Positions 1 to 13,190 of a stretch of DNA of 64,000 bases are shown one piece after another. Position 1 is the stretch's first letter, and every line of letters begins with the position of its first letter. Made by a program: the position numbers and the translations under genes. A model generated the notes under the pieces. It was not told where the DNA came from, made no database searches, and saw only the letters and a program-made list of their open reading frames with translations. This stretch comes from Proteles cristata cristata (Eukaryota; Chordata; Mammalia; Carnivora; Hyaenidae), in contig JAESUZ010002710.1 in assembly GCA_017311185.1 (NCBI GenBank), positions 620,001-684,000 of the forward strand, read 5' to 3'.

Positions 1-773
<773 letters not shown>

Positions 774-1100
774 CAGAAGTGCGACTCGCCTTAGCGCTAA
801 TGGGTCCCCGCCTCTTACGCGAGGTCTCGGGCTGACTCGTAGGCCTAGAATAGCTCGGGAGAAGTTGGTGTTTACCATCCCCGAGACGAGAGGGTCAAGA
901 AAGGAAACCTTTAATGGGAAGAGGCAGGGACAAGATGGGTTGGTGGCAGATAGCAGGCACGAGGGACTTTTGTGTGTCTCCACCACGAATTGCCTCGGAG
1001 TCGTCACGGGACCAGGGCTGCTCACTCGACCTTTACGCGCGGCTCGATTGCTTGGCTGGCCGGGGGCGGTGCCAGTGGGAAAGGGGTGGGGCTAATCCGC

Positions 1101-1889
1101 GTTCTGGAGTCTTCCTCGCTGCAGGGGTGGGAATTGGGGACTTCTTAGAAGATGACGGGTTTAGGTTTACACCCTCACTCCCTTTGAAGGCTTCCTGTTG
1201 GGAGCAAAGAAATACCACCTGTTAGGCCACTAAGAAGCCAGAGGATTGAGGAAAATAAACATAAAGCAGAAGAACTGCTTAGTTGCTGGGTGTTTACAGA
1301 TAAGAGATTTTTATTGGGAAAAACTGTGAAACGTGTTGAAATGGACCAAGAGATTACTGGGCTCGTAAAGTGAAAAACTGGCCATAGTCTGACACACCTT
1401 TCTGGGTATCCTGATTCTGTGTGGGTTCTTTGCCTTTCTTTGAGGAACTCTTTAAAACTCTATTGTAGGTAACTAATAGCAAGAGGAAATACTCCTGTCC
1501 TTTGAACTTGACAATGAATCTTAGCGCTCCTCAGAAGAGGAAAGCCATTTTTCATCTATTTGTGAATTCATCTCCCATTCACAATTCAACAATATAAGTG
1601 AGTACTTTAAATTCGTCTTTAAACTGGTTCTAACAGGTTACTGGTTTCCTTGGTGAATAAATAAAATCTTTGTGACTTGTTTATTTTGTATTTGTGTGAG
1701 ACAAGGCTTTTACCTTAAAAAAAAAAATACATGGTTCAACTGTTTGGAAAGTACACTTAACTTTTAGTGAAGACAAAGGCCTCCGCTTCCCCCCCCCCTG
1801 GAGTATACTCTTAGCTGTAGACCAAAGTGAATTCAGAGTAAAGGTTATTGCGTTGATGTGGCTTCAGTGAACAGTGCTTGAAGTTATAT
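1101..1889. other. Non-repetitive flank of the LAPTM4A promoter
   Basis: No coding exon or recognised repeat is visible. A canonical AATAAA lies at about 1658-1667, followed by a GT-rich tract, which would suit the 3' end of a short divergent plus-strand transcript; without RNA data this is only a suggestion. A poly-C run lies at about 1790. Confidence 0.5.
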
Positions 1890-1995
1890 ATTGATTTGAT
1901 TCTGTCGCCACTAAAATGTAAATTCTAGAAGAGCAGAGACTTTGTTTACTTCTGCAACATTGAAGAAATTGTCCGCTGACAATTATGCTAGTTTG
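1890..1995 (+). repeat. L2 LINE 3'-end relic
   Basis: The order of motifs (CACTAAAATGTAA, then AGAGCAGAGACTTTGTTTAC, then a degenerate last part) follows the well-known L2 3' end. It is strongly diverged. Confidence 0.4.
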
Positions 1996-2139
1996 GATAA
2001 TACTTCCAAACTATCTGGGAGGCCATAGTTAGGTCAGGCTACACTGAAGGATGGAGTGGGGTGGAAGCAATTTGACTCATAATGAATGATGACATTTCTC
2101 CACTTAAGGATATAATAACACTCCTCTCCCCCCTCAAAA

Positions 2140-2290
2140 TTACATAGCCCTTTCTGTGTTTTGTGCATGGATCACTATTTTGAATCATTTCATTCTTTCA
2201 ACAATAACTATCAGGCAGGTACTTTTATATTATTTAACTCCACAGAAAAGCCAAATTTCATATCCAAGGTTACAAAGCTAGAATGTGGAG
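2140..2290 (-). repeat. MIR SINE relic
   Basis: Motifs such as CAATAACTATCAGGCAGGTAC and TCCAAGGTTACAAAGCTAGAATGTGG match the reverse complement of the MIR core. Ancient and diverged. Confidence 0.55.
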
Positions 2291-3197
2291 AAATTGGAAC
2301 CCTCATAGGTTGCTGGTGAGTATGTAAAATGGTGCATCTGTTGTTGTAAGTTTGACAGTTTCTCAGGAAGTTAAACATAGAATTGCTTTAAGATCCAGCA
2401 ATTCCACTCCTCCGTATATATAGAGAATCAAGTTCACACAAAACCTAGTCACAGATGTTCATAGTGGCATTACTTAAATAGAAAAAAAAAAAGAAAGCAA
2501 TCCAAATGTCCATTAACCAATGAATGGAAAAATAAAATGTAATGTAACCATACTAATGGGATATAACTCAGCAATGAAAAGGAATGATACATAATCCACC
2601 CTAAAAAACACTATGCTGAGTCAAAGAAGGCATTCACAGACCACAGTGCTTTGTTATATAGACCATTTTTTATGAAATGCCCAGAGTAGTCAAATCTATG
2701 GACATGGAATGTACATTCATGGTTGCCAGTGGCTGGTGTTGGTGGGGGAGAGGGATGATTGCTAAAGGAGATGGAGTTTCTTTTTTCTTTTTTTTAATGT
2801 AGTTTCTTTTTTCTCTTTTTTTTTTTTTTTTAATGGAAATGTTCTGGGGTGCCTGGGTGGCTCAGTCGGTTAAGCGTCTGACTTCAGCTCAGTTCATGAT
2901 CTTGCAGTTAGTGGGTTCCAGCCCTGTGTCAGGCTCTGTGCTGACAGCCAGCTCAGAGCCTGGAGCCCGTTTTAGATTCTGGGTCTCCCTCTCTCTCAGA
3001 CCCTCCCCTGCTCATGCTGTCTCTCTGTCTCTCTCAGAAATAAATAAAACATTAAAAAAAAATTTTTTTTTAAAGAAAATGTTCTACAATTAGGTTGTGG
3101 TGGTGGCACAATATGAATATACTAAAACCCATTAAACTGTACACTTTAGGTAAAATGTGTGCAAATGTGAATTATATCTCAATAAACTACTAAAGGA
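2281..3197 (+). mobile_element. Old LINE-1 (ORF2 end and 3' UTR), split by a SINE
   Basis: The sequence follows the L1 ORF2 C-terminal coding region (AATGGAAAAATAAAATGTAATG, CTCAGCAATGAAAAGGAA) into a 3' UTR that ends GAATTATATCTCAATAAA at about 3170-3186. A felid SINE (2846-3076) splits the 3' UTR after AAATGTTCT, and the L1 text resumes after the duplicated target. The reading frame is heavily broken. Confidence 0.75.
2846..3076 (+). mobile_element. Felid tRNA-Lys SINE (CAN-SINE)
   Basis: The head GGGGTGCCTGGGTGGCTCAG is followed by the CT-rich body and an AAATAAATAAAAC tail. The target duplication AAATGTTCT is at 2837-2845 and 3077-3085. It is nested in the older L1. Confidence 0.93.
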
Positions 3198-3199
3198 GG

Positions 3200-4182
3200 G
3201 ATATGGGAGAGGGGGCTGGTTGCTGGGCCCAAGTGGAAGGGTCAGCCTTAACAGGAAGAGGAACCCCATTGAAATGGAAACATATGAAACAGAAAATGAA
3301 AATCTCAATAGATTGGATAAACTCTTGATTGAATCATCTTAAGAAAATCTTAGTGCATTAGAAGATTGCACTGATGAACTGACCCAGAACTTGGCACAGA
3401 GACAAAGAGGTAAAATATGAGCAGTGATGACACGGAAGATAGATAAAAGTTTACGAGCAGATTCCAATTCCTCAGCTGTGAAATTCCAATTGCAACTGAT
3501 AATATGTCATTACATGTTATTTTAATTTGACCTTTCATGCCATAATTTATACTTGAAAAGTGCTCTTCTGTATTATGCTTCCCTATCAACTTTCGTCATA
3601 GCACTCTTGGAGAAGACAATTTTTAAAGACTTCTACCAAGGAAAAGCCAATAAAAGTATTTATAGCAGATGAATGGATCTATAAAAAAAAAAATCTATTC
3701 CTTACTTTCAAGAAATGAGAGGATTAGTTAAAAATAAATTTAAAGCCCCATTACTCCTCATTAGATTGTTTCATCAGCTGTGAGGCACCTGGAAAATATG
3801 GATGGAATATTCAAGTTAGTCTTTCCCCCATACCTCTTCATGAAGCAAAGATTGTTTTGACTGAAAAATGCTCCTTAATAAAATAGAACCAAGTTACTTT
3901 TCTTTAATGTCCTATTGAAATATTTCAAAAAGAACTTCATTTCACTTGTTCAAAAGACACCCTTAACCATCTTCTCAAGTAGTTCTTGCCTTTGAATTCT
4001 TGACGTTCTGTCAATTTCTTTATAGTCTGCCTTGGCACATCTCATGGTTGTATTAAAATGTTTGCCTTATAATCACACAGGATGGTAACTCCAAAACAAC
4101 ACAACTACCTTTATAGAAACAATTTAGCAGCCTTCCCATGTGGTTTCATAGAATTGTTATTTTCCTGTAAGTTAATATAGTG
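3200..4182. other. AT-rich sequence without recognised gene
   Basis: No exon, RNA gene or clear repeat family is seen. Short LINE-like phrases near 3370-3440 may be L1 remnants. Confidence 0.4.
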
Positions 4183-4190
4183 CTCAATGA

Positions 4191-4300
4191 CTTTTTTAAG
4201 ATTTTATTTTTGAGTAATCTCTCCACCCAATGTGGGGCTCAAACTTACAACCCTAAAATCAAGAGTTGCATGCTCTACTGACTGAGCCAGCCAGGCATGC
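4191..4300 (-). mobile_element. Older carnivore SINE, reverse orientation
   Basis: The reverse of a tRNA-Lys SINE with the ATCTCTCCACCCAATGTGGGG body typical of older carnivore-wide copies rather than the felid type. Target duplication CTCAATGA at 4183-4190 and 4301-4308. Confidence 0.85.
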
Positions 4301-4559
4301 CTCAATGAATTTCTTATATTCCTCAAAATAGCTTAACAGAAAAGAAATCTGGAATTTTGTATCCTGCTTCATAGAGTACTAGTGTATTAGTAGAAGTCAA
4401 TAGGCTATTTAAGCTGTTTTATAAATCAACTGATTTCTTTCCTACACCAAAATTGAGCTTCAGAATAAAGAACAGTACCAAAGCAAATGAATGTACAAAG
4501 GGCAACAGTGAAAAGTAATCTATAGCAAATTGAATATCTTTGCTATCTAAACATATCAT

Positions 4560-5240
4560 AGAAATTCATCACAGCAGAAAGAGATAAATGGACAAAGAAT
4601 ATGAATGAACAATTCACAAAGTGACAAAGTTTTCTAAGAAATAAGAAACACGTGAACATGATAAATCAAAGAATTGAAATTAGATCTATATGAAAGATTA
4701 TTCCACTCCCTTTATTAAACGAATGTAACTTGAGAAGGATATCATGAAATTAATACTTTTGTATATAACTGGTGGGATTGTAAATTGGCACCACCATTTT
4801 GAACAGGTCTTTGATAGCATGTATTAAAGCCACAATAAATTCACATTCTCTAACCTTGTAGTGCCATTTCTAAAAATCTATTCTTAAAGTCTAAAAACTG
4901 AGAAAATGATCTGCACAAAGGTATCCTTTATCTTTGCATTATTTATAATAGAAAAAATTAGAAACAACCTAAATGACCAGTGATAGTTTAGTAAATTATG
5001 GTATACCTTCCAATGAGATACTAACGTTATTAAAATTGTAAAACAAGGTAAAATATTTATGGCATAATGTTAAATGAAAAAGAGAATTCAAAATTCCTTA
5101 TACTATGTTGACAGCAATACTAAACATAAGCCAGAAGTAAATATATCAAAATGAAAATCAGTGGTTGTTAAGCTGGTAGAAATTATGGGTTTATGAGACT
5201 CCTTTTCTCTATTTCCAGTGAATGAGTATGCGTGTGTGTG
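4560..5240 (+). mobile_element. Ancient LINE-1 or HAL1 relic
   Basis: Typical L1 C-terminal/3' UTR phrases occur in order: ATGAATGAACAATTCACAAA, CTGGTGGGATTGTAAATTGG, TTGCATTATTTATAATAGA, AATTATGGTATACC. No frame is preserved. Confidence 0.65.
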
Positions 5241-5270
5241 TGTAGTTGTTGAAAAAGTTCATTTCATTAT

Positions 5271-5489
5271 TATTTTTAAAATATTTTAAAAGTTTATTTA
5301 TTTTGAGACAGAGAGGGGTGGGAGAGAACATGTGTGAGGTAGAGGCAGAGAGAGGGAGAGAGAATTCCAAGCAGGTTCCGTGCTGTCAGCACAGAGCCCA
5401 ATGCAGGATGCAAACTCAAACCATGAGATCATGTCCTGAGCCAAGGTCAAGAGTCAGATGCTTAACTGACTGAGCCACCCACGTGCCCC
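5271..5489 (-). mobile_element. Felid tRNA-Lys SINE
   Basis: Reverse-complement head (GACTGAGCCACCCACGTGCCCC) at the right and T-rich tail at the left. An imperfect duplication related to AGTTCATTT lies at 5256-5264 and 5494-5502. Confidence 0.9.
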
Positions 5490-5704
5490 AAACAGTTCAT
5501 TTTATAATAAGATATCAGGCAGTCTTAAAACACTAAATTATTAGCGGGGGTCTAAATTAGTGAAAAGAACAAGTTCTAGAATATTTTAAAAGAAATCTAA
5601 CTTTATTCCTTTCTAATATGTAATTGATAAATAAGTAAGCTTGATTGTGATCAGCATGTTAGTAGCCTATGATCATTTTTATAATGGGAGTCACGTTTTC
5701 CTTG

Positions 5705-5945
5705 TCTAGACTCTGAACTTGATAAGTAGGGAACTCTGGTCCTGGCTCAGCCCCTATCTGAGTATTCTGAGGAACTCTTTCAATTGCTTAAATTTCCTTA
5801 TTACTACTTTTGAGGGTTTTACATTTTGCCACTTTCCTGGGCAAAGCCTCAGTAGTTTATTTGGCTTTATTTTCTTCATGTGCAAAACTAGCGCTTAAAC
5901 TAATTGATGTCTAATTCCAGATCTATAATCTGATTCTAAGTTAAG
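5705..5945 (+). repeat. MIR-type SINE relic
   Basis: CTTTCAATTGCTTAAATTTCC followed by CTTTATTTTCTTCATGTGCAAAA and CTAATTCCAGATCTATAATC resemble the distal MIR/MIR3 core. Strongly diverged, possibly two fragments. Confidence 0.35.
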
Positions 5946-6527
5946 ACTCTCAAACTACTTTAAGGCTTCTACTTCTCAAATTCTTTAGGATTTCGATCTA
6001 ACAAGCTTCAGCTCAGGACCCTTCTCTTGTTTGTGTCTGGAAAAGCCTCTTTCTGTGTGTTAAAAAATGATCATATGTTTTTATTTAATTTGGAAAAAAG
6101 ATAAGAGGTTTTGACCCCCACTGGTTAAGGCAATTGACTGTTCCATCACCCCTTTTCCTTTACAACATTTCCTCTTGTATCAGGTATTCTAGTGGCTGTA
6201 GGATATAGGGCATTCAAGTAAGGAGAAGTTGAATTGAGGGTTCATTATTTGGGGTGTAGTGGAAATTCATGTGCCTTAGTTGCATTTCCCTGTCATGGGA
6301 ATGGCTTCCAGGATTTCTTTCACTCCCACTGTGCTGACTGACTTGATGATGTGCCATGAAAGGCAAAGCCAGGATCTCACTACATGTGAGCACGTGGTTT
6401 AACAACCGGCTCTGGAACTACCTGGGTCATGGAAGAGAAACAAGGGCTAAAATACTCAGAGCCAGAAACTATCTGTGCAGAATACTTCCACGTCTTCCAG
6501 GTTTGATAGAAACCATGTGGACAGAGT
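5946..6527. other. Unassigned single-copy-looking sequence
   Basis: No coding exon or RNA gene is seen. The short frames here lack homology I recognise. Confidence 0.4.
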
Positions 6528-6755
6528 TTTTTAATCGAGTTTAACTGAGATACAATCACACGCCAAACAGTTCATTTATTTAAAGTATACAATCCAGTGG
6601 TTTCTTAGTATACACATAGAGTTGTACAACCATCACCAAATCTGTTTTAGAACATTTATCTCCCCCTCACCCCAAACCCTTCCCCTTATCCATCATTCTC
6701 TAATCCCCATCCCCCCATCTCTAGGCAGCCACTAATATACTCTCTTGACAGTTTT
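6528..6755 (-). mobile_element. Old LINE-1 3' fragment
   Basis: TTAACTGAGATACAATCACA, AGTATACAATCCAGTGGTTTC and GTTGTACAACCATCACCAAA form the familiar reverse-complement L1M block. The related block at 23830-24200 confirms the family. Confidence 0.6.
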
Positions 6756-7365
6756 CCCAAATTTGACAACAGTCTTACAAACTTACATGACAGTTACCAA
6801 TAGAGTTATGAAGTTGTTTTAAAAAGAAACCATTCTTAAACCATCGAAAAAAACAATTTTGATCAACTATGCTATAAGAAAGACCAAATTCTTTCTCTTT
6901 TATATTTGGATATTACAAAATCATTGTCAAATGAAGTGGCAATAGAAGAGTCTAGGGAAAAAAAAAGTATATAACTGTTTGTCAAGTAATTCTAAAAATT
7001 ATGGGTTTTTAAATTTTTTGCAATGTAGTTATCTGCTTTTAAACATTTGTACATCACTGTGATTTTATCTAATTCTAAGTAAGTATTAACTTTCATACTT
7101 AATTTTGATGTTGTGATTTTGAATTGTTTTGCTTAAAAAGTTCTCCCAATTGCATCAGTTTATAACCCCACAAAACCCAAATCCACCCTGTGACAGGCCC
7201 AAGAAGAAAGGCATAAGAATAGTAGCATTGGTAGGTCCCCAGTAAATGGCCCACCCAAATCAACAAATAGTGAAACTCAAAGCTAACAAATCCCACCAAT
7301 ATGTTCAGATCTTATAATCAATCTTTTAATTTCCCACTCTTTATGTAGAACATAGAACAGAAGGA
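6756..7365. other. AT-rich sequence without recognised gene
   Basis: No exon or named repeat is supported. The position between two LINE relics suggests decayed repeat. Confidence 0.35.
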
Positions 7366-7369
7366 TACC

Positions 7370-9020
7370 AGGCTCTAAGAAAATCCTCTAGCATGCAAGA
7401 TGGAGGTCAAACCATCAGAAATAGGGAGGAGGAGGAAACGGTCACCATGATAGGAGAGAAAATGTCCATAGAACCTGAGAGAAAAAAAAGAGAAGCTACA
7501 GCATCCATACAACAAGAATAAGATGCTATAACATGAACATTCACAGCACAAAAAAGTTCTTAGAAATTAAAAACATGAGAACAGAAACTAAAAACTCAAT
7601 CGGTAGGAAAAGAAGGTTGAGAAAATAAAAAAGCAGAGCAAATGACAACAATATAAACAAAATAAGAAAAAAAATGAGAGGATTAGTCAAAGATATCCAA
7701 ATGGAAATCACAGAAATTCCTGAAAGAAAGAGGAAATAGAAGTGAGGAAATCATTACTATAGTAACATTTCTCAAAACTATAGGAATGGGTTTCCAAGAC
7801 TGAAAGGGCTTACTGAATGACCATCCTTTTAGAGTAAAATGGATCCACATAAAGGCACAGCAGAGTGAAATGTTTAGACACTGGAAACAAAGAGAAGTTT
7901 CTACAAGCTTCCAGAGAGAGGAAAGAAAAACAAGCCATATGGAAAGAATCAGAATCAAATAGCATTGAAATTCTCAACAACAATGCTAGAAACTAGAACA
8001 CAATATTGGTTTTCCTTCAAAACTCTGAGCAATAAATGATTTCCAATTTATGTACACACAGCCAAACTACCAGTCAAGTATGAGGATAGAATAACTGCAT
8101 TTTTAGGCAAGTCTCAAAAATTTTACTTTCCACTTCAGAAAGCCACCAGAGGATGTGGTACATCAAAATGAAATGAAGCCATGAAAGAGGAAGGTGTGAG
8201 ATACAGAAAACAAAAGATCTGACACAGGTGAGATGTTGATGAAGACTCCCGAAGGTATAGAGAGCTCAAAGTGAAAACTGTGTAAGGTGCTCCATCCCGA
8301 CCGGACCACTGCAAATCAAGAGAATACATGGAGGGCTATCCATCATGCTTTCCTTCTGCAGTTCTGATGGGTTTTCATCCCGAGGAAGCTACCTGAAGAT
8401 GTTCTCCACCAAAACAGAGGAGAAAATCAAGAAAGATGAAGACATGAGAACCAGGAAATAGGGAATCAAATCTAGGAGAAAAGCGAAAGGAATTTCAAAG
8501 GCTGAGAGCACAGAGAAGTGTCAGGATGACAGCTGGTCAGGAGGCCTGGGAAACAGCCACTGCAGATAGGAGGGAAAGAAGGTCTGTCTCCAGAAGGTAA
8601 GAAAAAAGTCAGAACTGACGCACCGCCTAAGTTGTTATGAAAGGCCCTGGGAAAGTGTGGTAAGACTTAGAAGACAATAAGCACAAAGAAAACCAAGCGT
8701 ATGAATAAACAAGGCAATTAGTGTAAGTCAAAGAAAAACAAAGTTGGAAAAGAAATTTAACCAGAGTATACCACAATGTTTAGATGTGGATAAGGATTAC
8801 ATGACATAATCAAGTAAACACTGACTATTGATTTCACAAAGCATTGAAATATGTGTATTTGGGAGAAGGGTAGATGACAGGGCAAGAGTAATAAATCATT
8901 ATCATAGTAGAAGCCAATAGATAGTATCAAAAGTTGATTTGCGAAAAAATAGCAAATCTACCTATTATTTAAAAATACAGAAGTGGGTGTGTGCCAGGAA
9001 AAAAGAAAAACCGAAAGCAT
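7370..9020 (+). mobile_element. LINE relic, probably HAL1 (ORF1-type LINE-1 derivative)
   Basis: The order of diverged phrases (ATGAACATTCACAGCACAAA; CTTACTGAATGACCATCC; GCTTCCAGAGAGAGGAAAG; CCAAACTACCAGTCAAGTATG; AGGAAGCTACCTGAAGATG; CAGGATGACAGCTGGTCAGG) follows the ORF1-region and downstream part of HAL1-like elements. Stops and frameshifts are many. The exact subfamily cannot be set by eye. Confidence 0.6.
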
Positions 9021-9029
9021 GTGCATGTA

Positions 9030-9530
9030 AATTTTTGCTATGTAATAAACCACCACAAAACTTAGTGGCTTCAAACAAACTTTTTTTTTTTGTCATAACT
9101 CTGTAGATAAGCTGGGCATTACTTCTGGTTTGGGCCAGCTCAGCTGAACCCTGTGGTCAGCTGGTGAGCTTAGCCGAGACTAGATGGTCCAGAATGTTCT
9201 CATTCATCTGATGGTTAGTTCCGGGTCAGCTAGGATGATGGTGATGATTTAGCCATCTGTGTCTCATCATCCAGGCAGCTGGCCCAGGCTCTTTCATATA
9301 GTCCTTAAAGGGTTTGTAAGAGCACCATGAAAGGGCAAACCCAATGCATATGCAATTTTTCATGGCTTCTTTTACATGTGCTAAAGTTCCATCGGCCCAA
9401 ACAAATCACATAGCTAAGCCCAGATTCAAGGGATGGAAAACTAGACTCTGTCATGATGGTTAAGAGCTGCAAGGTCTCATTGCAGAAGGATGTAAATACA
9501 AGGATGGAAAGCATATGTAGTATAGGCATA
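9030..9530 (-). repeat. LTR-like interspersed repeat (MaLR-like, family unassigned)
   Basis: It opens with a TGCTATGTAATAAACCACCACAAAACTTAG-like phrase and carries the series CAGCTGGCCCAGGCT, GGGCAAACCCAATGCA, AAGCCCAGATTCAAGG seen in many mammalian copies. The related repeat at 49555-50400 shares this opening. I cannot name the family with certainty. Confidence 0.5.
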
Positions 9531-9789
9531 AAAAGTAGTTGTCTCTGCAGAGAGGACCTGAGGAAGTGAGGAAGGGACAGGAGACGTGGGTAAGGGGATT
9601 GAGGAGAGCTGGAATGTCTAGGTACTTTATAATAAACGCTTTAGTACTATTTTATTGTACTGTTTTGCAGAGTCAATTTTAGTTTTGTACGTATTTTTTT
9701 GCACTTACCTCTAAAGACCTTTTAAGTAACATTTGTAACAGCATATATACAAGTTTATATCTAGTTTTTAACTTTTCTTTCAAAAACAC

Positions 9790-10365
9790 TAATTCAAAAA
9801 GTTATAGTACCCCTGTGTTTACTTCAGTATTATTTATAATAGGCAAGATATGGAAACAACCCAAGTAGCCATCGATAAATGAATGGCTAAGGAAGATATG
9901 ATACACAGACCCCCACACACACTGGAATATTATGCAGCCACACAAAAGGATGAGATTGTGCCATTTGTGACAACATACATGGACCTGAAGGGTATTATGC
10001 TAAGTGAAATAAGTCAAACTGAGAGAGACAAATACCATATGATTTCACTCATGTGGAATCTAAAAAAAATAAATGAATAAGTAAACAAACTAAAAGCAGA
10101 ATCAGACCTATAAATACAGAGAACAAGTTGATTGCCAGAAGGAGGGGATGTGCAAAATGAGTGAAGGAGAATGAGAGATACAGGCTTCCAGTTACAGAAT
10201 GAGTGAGTCACAGGAATAAGAGGCACAGCACAAGGAAGATAGTCAGTGATATTGTTAATAGGGTTGGATGGCGACAGAGGGGGTGAATATAGCAGAGTGT
10301 ATAAACTATGTGTACACCTGAAAACTACAGTAACATTGTGTATTAACTGTACTAAAACCAAAAAT
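9790..10365 (+). mobile_element. Carnivore LINE-1, ORF2 C-terminus and 3' UTR
   Basis: Bases 9883-10080 still read through to the ORF2 stop: LEYYAATQKDEIVPF, TYMDLKGIMLSEISQTERDK, then MWNLKKINE. These are hallmark C-terminal ORF2 phrases of mammalian LINE-1 (reverse-transcriptase protein). A 3' UTR of about 280 bases follows. The 5' part is missing, so the copy is dead. Less diverged than most L1 pieces here, but older than the copy at 35778. Confidence 0.85.
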
Positions 10366-10379
10366 GGTTTTCTTTGTGT

Positions 10380-10950
10380 TTGCATAGGCTTTATGGGAAT
10401 CTATTTTGATGGCTGTATAATATTTTATCAGCTTAGATAAATCATAATTTACTAACCATTCTAGTCTTTACTACTATAAATAGTGTTGCAACAAGCACCT
10501 TTTTTGCATTAAAACCATTTACAAAAGCATTATATTCTTAGTATAGAGTCTTAGGAATAGGGTTTTTTTTTTTTTTAATTTTTAATGTTGATTTATTTTT
10601 GAGAGGGGAGCAGAGAGAAAGGGAGACACAGAATCCGAAGCAGGCTCCAGGTTCTTGAGCTGTCAGCACAGAGCCTGATGCAAAGCTCAAACTCACAAAC
10701 CGCGAGGTCCTGACCTGAACTATAAAGTCTAGCGCAATGGACTGAGCCACCCAGGTGCTCCAGGAATGGGTTTCTTAGATAAGAAAGTATTTTAATGCTT
10801 TTTGAAAAATATCTATTTACATATATGTACATATGTTAACTTCCAGAAAATTTGTCTCACTTTCCCATTAGAAATATATTCTAATAACCAGTCATACCAC
10901 ATCCTTGCCAGCATTACATTTGTGTATGTGGATGTAACAAGTCTATTATT
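10380..10950 (-). mobile_element. Old LINE-1 fragment, reverse orientation, split by a SINE
   Basis: GGCTGTATAATATTTTATCA, AATCATAATTTACTAACCATT and ACTATAAATAGTGTTGCAAC form the reverse-complement L1 block; the text continues after the SINE at 10566-10761. Confidence 0.6.
10566..10761 (-). mobile_element. Felid tRNA-Lys SINE
   Basis: Reverse SINE with GACTGAGCCACCCAGGTGC head. Near-perfect duplication AGGAAT(A)GGGTTT at 10553-10565 and 10762-10773. Confidence 0.92.
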
Positions 10951-11019
10951 TCATTTTTTATAACTATATGTATTATTAATTTGATAAAGATACAATTAAT
11001 TTAAATAAAAGGGAGGGAG

Positions 11020-11230
11020 TAATCAATGGTGTCAGATCCCTTGGAGTACCAAGTAAGAAAAAGGTTAGATTTAGAAACTCCCGACCTTGGGGGAATTTAG
11101 TGAGGTCTATGAGAGTAGGTTCAATGCAGCAAAGGCGATGGCACATAGATGGAAGTGAAAAATGAGAAGGAGAAGCACTAAAGACAGACTAGAACTTACA
11201 AGAAGTAAGATCATAAAGTGAGGGAGAAAG
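11020..11230 (-). repeat. Possible L2-type LINE relic
   Basis: ATGGTGTCAGATCCCTTGGAG through GAATTTAGTGAGGTCTATGAGA loosely follows the reverse complement of L2 coding sequence. Weak support. Confidence 0.3.
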
Positions 11231-11930
11231 ATAGGGTACTGAGCATGGGGAAGTGCTGGTTTTATACACAACATGTCAAACCACCAAAGCCAGAATGAAA
11301 TCTGTCCAACCATCCACCCGTCCATCTGTCATCTGCCTTTGCCTCTGTCTCTCTCGCTCTGTTTTCCTAATGATCCTGTCAGGAATCATTTCAAAATGTC
11401 AATTTCTTAAATACCCACTGGGCTCAGTGTTCACTCAGGGCTATTATCTCAGCCAGTGGTTCTCAAAGTGTGGTTCACTGACCCCTAGGGACCCGCAAGA
11501 CCCTTTCAGAGGACCCCCGTTCAAAATTAATTTCATAATAATATATCATTTGCCTTTTTTCACTGTGCCGACATCTGTCCTGATGGTGCACGGACAATGG
11601 TAGGGAGCCCGCTGGAGCTTTAGCATCAATCAGGACAGTAGCACCAGCACTGACCTGAGCTGAGTCCTCACGGTTCCCCTCACTCCAGCACGGCAGCAGT
11701 TTAAAAATGCTGGTTTGGGTTCAGAACGTTCACGATGAACAAGAAGTTACTGATTGGGTGGTGTTGACCCTCGAGACCACCTTTTTAAAACTAATCTGTG
11801 GAACAAAATGAGAAGTACACATAAACTTTGTACAGCTGTTGGACTTGAGAACAGAACTCCCTTTTCCACCGGGCACCAGCTTCACCTGAAAACATAACTG
11901 ACAGGCAGATATTAAGATTCAGATATAGGT

Positions 11931-12144
11931 GGGGCGCCTGGGTGGCTCAGTCGGTTAAGCGTCCGATTTTGGCTCAGGTCATGATCTCACAGTTCGTGGG
12001 TTTGAGCCCCGCGTCAGGCTCTGTGCTGACAGGTAGCTCAGAGTGTGTCTCCCTCTCTCTCTGACACCCCCACCCTTGCTCATGCTGTCTCTCTTTCTCT
12101 CTCTCTCTCAGAAATAAAAATTAAAAAAAAAAACATTTTAAAAA
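11931..12144 (+). mobile_element. Felid tRNA-Lys SINE, young-looking
   Basis: Head GGGGCGCCTGGGTGGCTCAG and full CT body; exact 17-bp duplication AAGATTCAGATATAGGT at 11914-11930 and 12145-12161. Nested in the hAT relic. Confidence 0.95.
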
Positions 12145-12987
12145 AAGATTCAGATATAGGTATTTTGGAGTCATTTTCCTGAAATGAACAAAATGAGCCT
12201 ATCCTAACTAGAGTATTTGTGGCCAAGGATAAAATTACAAGTTTCAGGTTTAAGATTAGAATATTGGAAGACTAGTATCCACCACCACGAGCCTAACAGT
12301 AATAATTAAAGGGTTTTCTGATGAGATTTGAGGTGAAATAGACAAATGTGATTTTTTATGCTGCTTAATGTTAATATTTGAATATCTCCATAACTCAATG
12401 ACCCAACATTTCCCAGATAACCAACGCGTGATATGACAAAGTCATGCCCAGTAAAAAAAACAATCAAAATACAAGGAAGAATAATAATTTTTAGCGTAGC
12501 AGTTTGAAAAGTTTACTGATACCCTACACTGCAAATGACCTTTAAGGAATTAACCACTTTCTAATTTGGGGGATAGAATAAAAGAAGCATAGTCACAATT
12601 ATTTAGAAGCTATCAAAATACCACCCTTTTTCCAACTATGTATCTGTGTGCAGCTAGATTTTCTTCATATATTTCAACCAAAAGAACTATTGCAACAGAT
12701 TGAATCAGAAACAGATGTGAGATTCCAACCAAATATTAAAGAGACTTTCACAATATAAAACAATGCCACTCTTCTCATGACTTCTTTTAAATTTTGGAAA
12801 ATATACTTTTCATAAAATTATGTTGTCTGTGTTAACATATTAATAGACTTATTATTTTAAAATAAATTTGTAAATATTTTAACATCTCAACATTAATTTC
12901 TAATATTAGTAGCTCTCAATAGCTATAATCCGTATAAACAAAAGCTCTTCATGTCCTCAATAATTTTTCAGAATAGAAAGGGTTTTG

Positions 12988-13190
12988 GAGCACCTAGGTG
13001 GCTCAGTCGGTTGAGCAATTCAACTCTTGGTTTTGGCTAAGATCATGATCTTACAGTTTGTGAGTTTGAGCCCCTCATCAGGCTCTGTACTGACAGTGCA
13101 GAGCCTGCTTGGGATTCTTTCTCTCCCTTTCTCTCTGCCCCTCCTGCACTTGCACTGTCTCTATCTCAAAATATACGGATAAACTTTAAA
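12988..13190 (+). mobile_element. Felid tRNA-Lys SINE, older
   Basis: GAGCACCTAGGTGGCTCAGTCGG head; 17-base duplication with three mismatches (12971-12987 and 13191-13207). The eroded duplication points to an earlier insertion than the SINE at 11931. Confidence 0.9.
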
